In this document: piece by piece, positions 58,391 through 64,000 of the stretch
Layout: each line of letters begins with the position of its first letter
Position numbering within the stretch: position 1 is the stretch's first letter
DNA from: Thamnaconus septentrionalis
Taxonomy: Eukaryota; Chordata; Actinopteri; Tetraodontiformes; Monacanthidae
Assembly (NCBI GenBank): GCA_009823395.1
Contig: CM020501.1
Span: 16,534,861-16,598,860, forward strand
Direction: 5' to 3'
Length of the DNA stretch: 64,000 bases
The notes under the pieces: generated by a model
The model's input: only the letters and a program-made list of their open reading frames with translations
What the model was told of the DNA's origin: nothing
Database searches by the model: none
Translations under genes and position numbers: made by a program

Positions 58391-58972
58391 ACAGCTCTAG
58401 TCGCCCCCTAATGGTTGTGTGAAAATTATTACGTTTTAAATTAATGTATGGCACAACAAGAGCACAGCAGAAATGGCTTCTCTCCAGAATCTGGAGCGTG
58501 TCACATCATCTGTCAGACGCGGCGGAGAGGAGTGGTTTGGCCGCCGGCACGCATGGCCGCCGCCGCCGCCGCCGCCACTGCCGCTGGAAGTGGGTCATGG
58601 GTGTTTATTGATGATGTGACCGTCGAGGTGAACAGCACTTTATATTTTCTCATCACAGTCGGTGATTGACGGAGCTCCCGGCTCTGATTGGCTTCCGAAA
58701 CGCCTTGTGTTTACTCTCCTCACCCGGCCAAGTGGCTCGGCGAAAACAAAAGAGGGGTGTGTGATTAAACGGATGACTGCGACATCTTTAATGGACTTTT
58801 TTTTATTAACAAAGTAAGCGACTCGTGTGACTCTGAAAACAAAACAAAAAAAATATGGATCACATATAAGAAAACAATGCAGATAGAAGTGGTGAAGACC
58901 CAAAAAGTTTTTGCCATTGTAATATGAAGACAGAAGAACACACTTATTGCCCACTTTATATATTATTATTTT

Positions 58973-59022
58973 TAGTATTATTATTATTATTAGTAGTAGT
59001 AGTAGTAGTAATAGCAGTAGTA
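58973..59022. repeat. (TTA)n/(TAG)n trinucleotide repeat
   Basis: TTATTATTA followed by TAGTAGTAG units. Confidence 0.9.
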
Positions 59023-59051
59023 TTCCGCTAAAATGCCGGTTAATATGAGTT

Positions 59052-59225
59052 GCTTGTTAGCCAATTACATGGCAGTTAATCAAGACGACCTGCTGTAGTT
59101 CATCCCGAGTGTCAGAATCATGCACCAAGGTGATTTAAGTGCAGCAACACTGTGTGATGCCATCATGTGTCATTGTGGATGATGTATGTTGTTTGTTTCC
59201 GGCGGGTTGTTGATTCTGAGTGGTG
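59052..59225 (+). pseudogene. Tc1-like transposase fossil (N-terminal end)
   Basis: GCCAATTACATGGCAGTTAA and the following segments match the leader and first codons of the same Tc1-like family as at 7.0-7.4 kb, in the opposite orientation. Diverged and deleted; no open frame. Confidence 0.6.
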
Positions 59226-59582
59226 AAGAATGACGGTGGCTCGAAGGCAAAATGGGGTCCTCGACACGTACAAGGTAACGCGCTGGGTGAGTGTTTCGAT
59301 TTTGAAAAAAAAATTGTGATGAACTCTTTATCCATGTCAATGAAAAAAATAAAGAAAAGTAACTGCTTCTGATGTTAAACCAAAATTTGTGACGTATCAC
59401 ACATCTATGTAATATTGTTGGTGTTACACCGTGTTTTTGAACTGACGGTCGCTGGAACAAGCAAACTGTGAAACTGTTGCTGTTCCCTCGCTGCAGTCTG
59501 GATTAGGTAACATTCTTTTTATTCCCCTCATTGTTAATGTCCCCTCACTGTGTGTTTATTTATTTTTTATTTATTTATTTAG

Positions 59583-59877
59583 CTACAAATTTCTTCAGAC
59601 GTGATTAAATTGCTTTTGCATGTGCTCGAGTGGGGAACCCATGCCATCAAAAAGCTGAAGGCAGCCAAGTACTCAAAGTCGGCGTCTCTGGATGAGAACG
59701 AGCTCTTCTTTCGCGGCTCCGAGGAGCCAAAATGTCTGCCTGCCTTTCACTGAGCTCCGCAGACGCTGCGAGGCAGATTGTTTGATCTTTGGACTGAGCC
59801 GTGCTTGCAACTCTCCAGGTTTTTTTTTTTTTGTGCTAATCTAATTTAACAGGCTGTCTTCTTCAGCATACTTAATA
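59583..59877 (+). other. Exon-like open frame with stop and poly(A) signal, opposite strand to pcdh10
   Basis: An AG acceptor after a T/A-rich tract is followed by 56 open codons (59583-59750, TGA 59751-59753); an AATAAA lies at about 59872-59877. The in-frame TAG immediately before the open stretch spans the acceptor itself. The peptide is a helical, Lys/Glu-rich segment (EWGTHAIKKLKAAKYSKSAS) I do not recognise. A possible first exon at 59230-59274 (15 codons, then AAG|GTAACG, same phase) abuts a Tc1 fossil and is weak. It could be the end of a transcript divergent from pcdh10, or chance. Confidence 0.25.
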
Positions 59878-60045
59878 AAGACAGAATAATGATATTAATA
59901 TTTCACTCTTTATTTGTGCTGTGCATGTGTGAGATCCTTGTTTTCATTCATTTATCTGGATTTTGCCTTTTGAATGGTTGTCTGTCTATTTGTTGATTTT
60001 TTATTTTTTTTTTACTGTGTGAGAAGCCAAACGACAACTTTACCA

Positions 60046-60400
60046 GGTGTAACGATCAATCGCTTGCAAGCTGGAATCGTTAATCGACCAATGGCAAGGC
60101 GTGTCAATCATTTGGGCATGTAGACACAGTGCAGATGACTTGCTGGAGTTCAAATCGAGCGTCAGAATGGGGAAGGAAGCGGATCTAAGTGACTTTGAAC
60201 GTGGTGAACGTGCTCGTTGGTGCCAGATGGGCTGCTGATCCAAAATAGGGGCAGTTGTATGGAGGAAAATACCCTCTTGATGTCATGACACTGGTTGGAG
60301 ACCATAGAGAGGCAACAGGAAGTCAAAGAACCAACTAGTTGCAACCAGAGTAACGTCTCTGAATGCAAAAACGCCCAATGAAGCAGTTCATGTCACTGGA
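60046..60400 (+). pseudogene. Tc1-like transposase fossil
   Basis: AAGTGACTTTGAACGTGGTG and GAGGCAACAGGAAGTCAAAG match the same Tc1-like transposase family. Frameshifts, stops and an internal deletion destroy the frame. Same orientation as the fossil at 59.1 kb. Confidence 0.7.
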
Positions 60401-63152
60401 GTCCAAGACGAGTTTTGACTTGGGAACAGTAAAGTGTGGAGTCTGGTATCTTGGCAATTACGTGAATCTTTTGGAAGATTGCTTCAAGCAGCACTGGCGC
60501 AGCACTAGTCCTCCATGTGATTGTTGGAAACAGACGCTCTGTGGATAAACACAGAGTGCGTCGTATCAAAAACGCACTCTGGTTTGCGGTCTGGTCAGCA
60601 GGAACAACTCTGTCGGTCGTCGTCCTTTCGCTGCTGCTGCTACGTTTTAATAACCTAGTGGCTCCTGAAATGACGAATGGGGCATCGTTCATTTTTGAAA
60701 AATGATATCATCATAACCTGCTATGATGTGAGAGTATACGGCCCTGGTATGTACTGTGGGCGAAAGGCTTGCCAGTGCCATTAAAAATTCATAAAAAGAA
60801 CAAAAAGGCAATTAAGATATCATTAAAGGGGTTAGCACCCGGAGGATATACCGCAAGCCTGCTATATCGTGCCCTTCCACTGACTTGCGTTTAGCTGCCT
60901 CCTCCAAACAGCGCGTCGGAGGCGGCAGCGGGTTTGACTTGTGGCTCGGCGACAAACGAGAAAATGGGAGGTGTGCTCCCTTTTAACATGTCAACAGGAT
61001 TCAATGTTGTATTTTTTTTTTTTTCCGTTTGTTTGTTTTTGTTTTTTTTTTTAAGTGCCCAATCACTACTCGGGGAAATTAGTCCAAGCTGGCTTAAGAG
61101 CACTCTTGGCGACAGCTACAGAGAGAAGAGAACCTTGTTAATTTCTGTGATGTTAATTCACGGGCTTACCGGAGCCCCAGGGTCATAAATGCCAGAGAAA
61201 CTGTATTAAAAAAAAGGGGGAGAGCAAGGTAGAGAGAACAGGTCAATGAACAAACATAACAAACCTGGATACTTAAGTCGGGCCCTCTTATTGTTGCAAT
61301 AATAAAGACTGCAAAAAAAAAAATCCGTCATTAAAGGGTTAGTTCATAAAATTGAAACAACCCCCATTTACAGTAGTGCTCGGTGGGAGCTATGCTGATT
61401 TCCCAATAAACCACAAACACATTCTTCAGTTTTACTTGAACAAAATTGTGCCGAGCATTGTGGCGATGTATTAAAAAAACAACAACAACCACCACAGAAG
61501 ATTAACATCATCTTCCAAACAACTGAGTGACAACTGGCTACATTTTTTCTTCAGCTTTCCTTTTTACGTCGGAGCGCTTGGCTTCTGTGAAACTCAAGAA
61601 CTGTTGTCTGGATTCGTGCCACTTACGACCCGTGTGTGTAACAAAAGCCGTCTGATGTTTCAATTTTGGGGGACCAATTTCAGTGATGAGCTGTCCCAGG
61701 ATGTAAAATGCCAGCCCTCATCCAAGGGAACACAGACACACACACATGCACAGAGAGACCAGGTAGTGGATTAAAAGTTCAGCGCATTCACCCTTTAATT
61801 TGATTTGCTTCATTCTGCAGTCTGGCCTCCTGTAATTGCTTCGGCCCGCAAAAGTACAGTAAGGCCCCGAGTGGGGACGCGGCGGCCGCCGTGCGCACAA
61901 CGGATGGATGGCTTCGCCCTCAGCTCCAAGTGACTGTGTGTGTGATCAGTGTCTGTCCCCGACAGCTGCGGGCCGACTCCCTGCCCTGATGGCCATTACT
62001 CAGTGTGATGGATGGAGGGATGGAGGAAGGAGTGGTGGCGCGGAGAAAAGGCAAAAGAAAAAAAAACAGAGGGAAGGAAGGAAGGAAAAAGCGTTGGGGG
62101 GGAGCTTGGAGGGAAGCGATGGACGGTCGATTAGGGCCGGCGCGAGGGGAAGAGGGGGCCCCCTGGAGGCTGAGGTGTGAAACAGGAGGAGGCCCCGGCC
62201 CGGAATGAAAATCTGGGACGGGAGGCCCGACAGGAGCGAGCAGCGAATACCGATAAGGAATGGCAGGAGGAAGAGGAAAGCAGGCAGGAGGAAGACGAGG
62301 CCGATGCTACTTGAGGTAATTGGTTTATTTTCGCTGGGAGAATTCATCACCGTTCGGGGTAAATACATCAGCGGCTGTCAGCGGGATCATTTTCAGCCAA
62401 CTCCCCCTTGCGTCGTGCCAAGATTCAGAAGCTGATTGAAAAAACAAAACAAAAAAACATAAAGAAAACTGGGTGAGCAACGGGCATGGGCGTACTTAAC
62501 GGAGTGGCGTGCGATGCGAGGAAAGTGAATCCAGCGATGAGTTATGGAGCACAGCCTGGTGCTGAGGAATAAAATGTTGCTGTAACACAACAGTGAGGAC
62601 TTTGTGTGGACCTGGATGGAGACGGACTCGTATCTGAGGTGCGCTTCTTTCTGTTTTTTTATTTTTTTATTTTTTATTTTTTCTACGCGCAGCCAATTAC
62701 AATTACAGAGCTAATGTGGCAAACGTGTTGGCTTACATCTTCTAATTAAACAACTAGCAGACATTCGGCAAGATTATCATTCATTTGCGTCATGCTTTCA
62801 GCCGCCTCTGGTGAGCGCCAGTCCAATTTCCACTCTCACTCTCTCTCACTCTCTCTCGCTTTTTCTCCTCCCAGTCTTAATTGATCTGCGTGAGCTCTGG
62901 AGGGAAATGTACCTCATTTTTTTTTTTTTTTTTTTTTTACAGTTAAACACGACATTATTCTCATCGTCCCGCCTGGCCTCTTCTTTACAACGCAGCGTGT
63001 TGAAGGGATCCTACGCAGGGGCGGGGCTAAATCTCTCGTAGCACCTTCAGAAATGACCAGAGAGAGGCACAAAACGGTCCAGGGGGAAGGAGGAAGGAAG
63101 ATCAGTCCGTTTACGTGTTCTTCTGCAGCTTGTTTGTTTCAGTAGCCAGTGG

Positions 63153-63170
63153 TTCAGCACCATGGACAGC
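63153..63170 (+). promoter_or_regulatory. RE1/NRSE: binding site for the REST/NRSF repressor
   Basis: TTCAGCACCATGGACAGC fits all 17 positions of the core consensus NTYAGMRCCNNRGMSAG and 18 of the 21 bases of the usual full site, with both half-sites at canonical spacing. REST silences neuronal genes outside neurons; pcdh10 is neuronal and starts 7.5 kb away, so it is the obvious candidate target. Confidence 0.75.
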
Positions 63171-63282
63171 AATTTACAGAAGTCATGCCTGGAAACAGAC
63201 AGGTTGATACCGTCAAATATATCAAATATAAGTATTTATTATACAGAATATAGTATAGTATATATTATTATAGCATCTAGAG

Positions 63283-63362
63283 AGTGAGCATATATATATA
63301 GCCCTGCGATGAACTGGTGACTTGTCCAGGGTGTACCCTGCCTTTGCCCTATATATATATAT
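63283..63362 (+). mobile_element. SINE scrap embedded in an (AT)n tract
   Basis: A 50-bp piece (63301-63350) beginning GCCCTGCGATGAACTGGTGA matches the body of the SINE family in the opposite orientation to the 28.5-kb copy. Both sides are TATATATA repeats. Confidence 0.7.
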
Positions 63363-63779
63363 CAGTTATATCTAATATCATTGGGTTCTAAACATGCCCG
63401 TGACCTTTTTTTCTCCCCTTTATGAATCTTGAATGTGTTTATTTGCTGCAGGTGGGTGGAGTTTGATCCTTGATTGTCAGCACCTGAACCCGCTGCTCCA
63501 ATCAGACTATACAAGTCGCACCTGCCCACTGAATCTCCCTGCCGTGCCCTCTGTCTGGTTTGCACCGCACGCTGCTCTCACCCAACGCACTGGCACAGGT
63601 TGACGTTGCAAACAAGCACAACTCGCCTCCGCTTTCGATTATTTGTTGCCTTTAAATAAATCAGTTGAATTTGTGGCATCAGACCACATTTTCCTTCCAC
63701 TTTGTCACAGCCCTCTGGCCTCCAGGTCTTGGCATTTTATCTAATGACTTGTGCTTTTTCTAGCTCTGTGTATTTAAAG

Positions 63780-64000
63780 ACATTGTGTTAGTGACAAGAC
63801 CACAAGCCAGGTTTATGCGATTTTGGCCACACTGCGGGATACCTTGACTTTGTTCTCTTTGAAACATCTAGAAGGTCCAACAAATCATCAGTTTTGGTAG
63901 TTATTGAGTTTGTAAACAGAGGGCAACTTGGGTGTCTTTTGGGTGATCTGTATAGTTTTTTTTTTTTTTGGATGACTAATCATGCAAAGCTGCAACACTG
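63780..64000 (-). repeat. Dispersed repeat family X, copy 4 (runs to the window edge)
   Basis: TTTGTAAACAGAGGGCAACT is the shared motif. Neighbouring phrases (AAGGTCCAACAAATCATCAG and the GATCTGTATAG region) resemble copy 3. Confidence 0.45.

Larger units (their letters stand above)
56521..64000. other. Upstream flank of pcdh10
   Basis: No established gene. Contains the RE1 site, two Tc1 transposase fossils, SINE fragments, the exon-like open frame at 59.6 kb, a (GCC)n run at about 58558 and purine-rich GC DNA at 62.0-62.3 kb. Confidence 0.6.

Noticed and set aside
58402..58414. CTCF-like GCCCCCTAATGG
   Set aside because: One defined core position fails (T where C or G is required); not strong enough to list.

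Overview
This is vertebrate, almost certainly teleost fish, genomic DNA. It is intron-bearing and very rich in (CA/GT)n, (GA/CT)n, (AT)n and (GAA)n microsatellites. It carries a tRNA-derived SINE of a type common in fish, fossils of a Tc1-like transposon and a LINE reverse-transcriptase scrap. I recognise one protein-coding gene: the minus-strand delta-2 protocadherin pcdh10 (OL-protocadherin). Teleosts can have a and b copies, and I did not assign this one.

Layout of pcdh10, read right to left. The likely promoter and 5' leader lie at about 55.7-56.5 kb. Exon 1 (53152-55698) is one large GC-rich exon encoding the signal peptide, six cadherin repeats, the transmembrane helix and the first conserved cytoplasmic motif. 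Three further coding exons follow: 51644-51702, 51031-51137 and 38416-38799. A last 20-nt coding piece (36125-36144) ends in SRKRIC and continues into a 3'UTR of about 2 kb that ends near 34.1 kb at tandem AATAAA signals. All splice sites are GT-AG and every exon phase joins. The spliced protein is 1038 residues, very close to the 1040 of the human protein as I recall it. Reading through the exon-4 donor gives a second predicted C terminus (1053 residues, stop at 38351) with its own AATAAA 315 nt further on.

The sequence 3' of the gene (1-34.1 kb) and 5' of it (56.5-64 kb) has no gene I can recognise, which fits the gene-poor flanks known for PCDH10. It holds microsatellites, transposon fossils, at least two unidentified dispersed repeat families, and several AT-rich homeodomain/POU-motif or CpG-rich patches that could be distant regulatory elements. 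The clearest single regulatory motif is an 18-bp match to the REST/NRSF site (RE1) 7.5 kb upstream of the pcdh10 start codon. Other notable structures are a perfect 36-bp palindrome at 5925-5960, a consensus CTCF core at 4543-4554, and an exon-like open frame with a polyadenylation signal on the strand opposite to pcdh10 (59583-59877).

No operon, CRISPR array, phage or antiviral system is present. The protocadherin acts in neuronal cell-cell adhesion, and its cytoplasmic tail carries a WAVE-complex docking motif. The rest of the window is best read as that gene's regulatory and repeat-filled surroundings.
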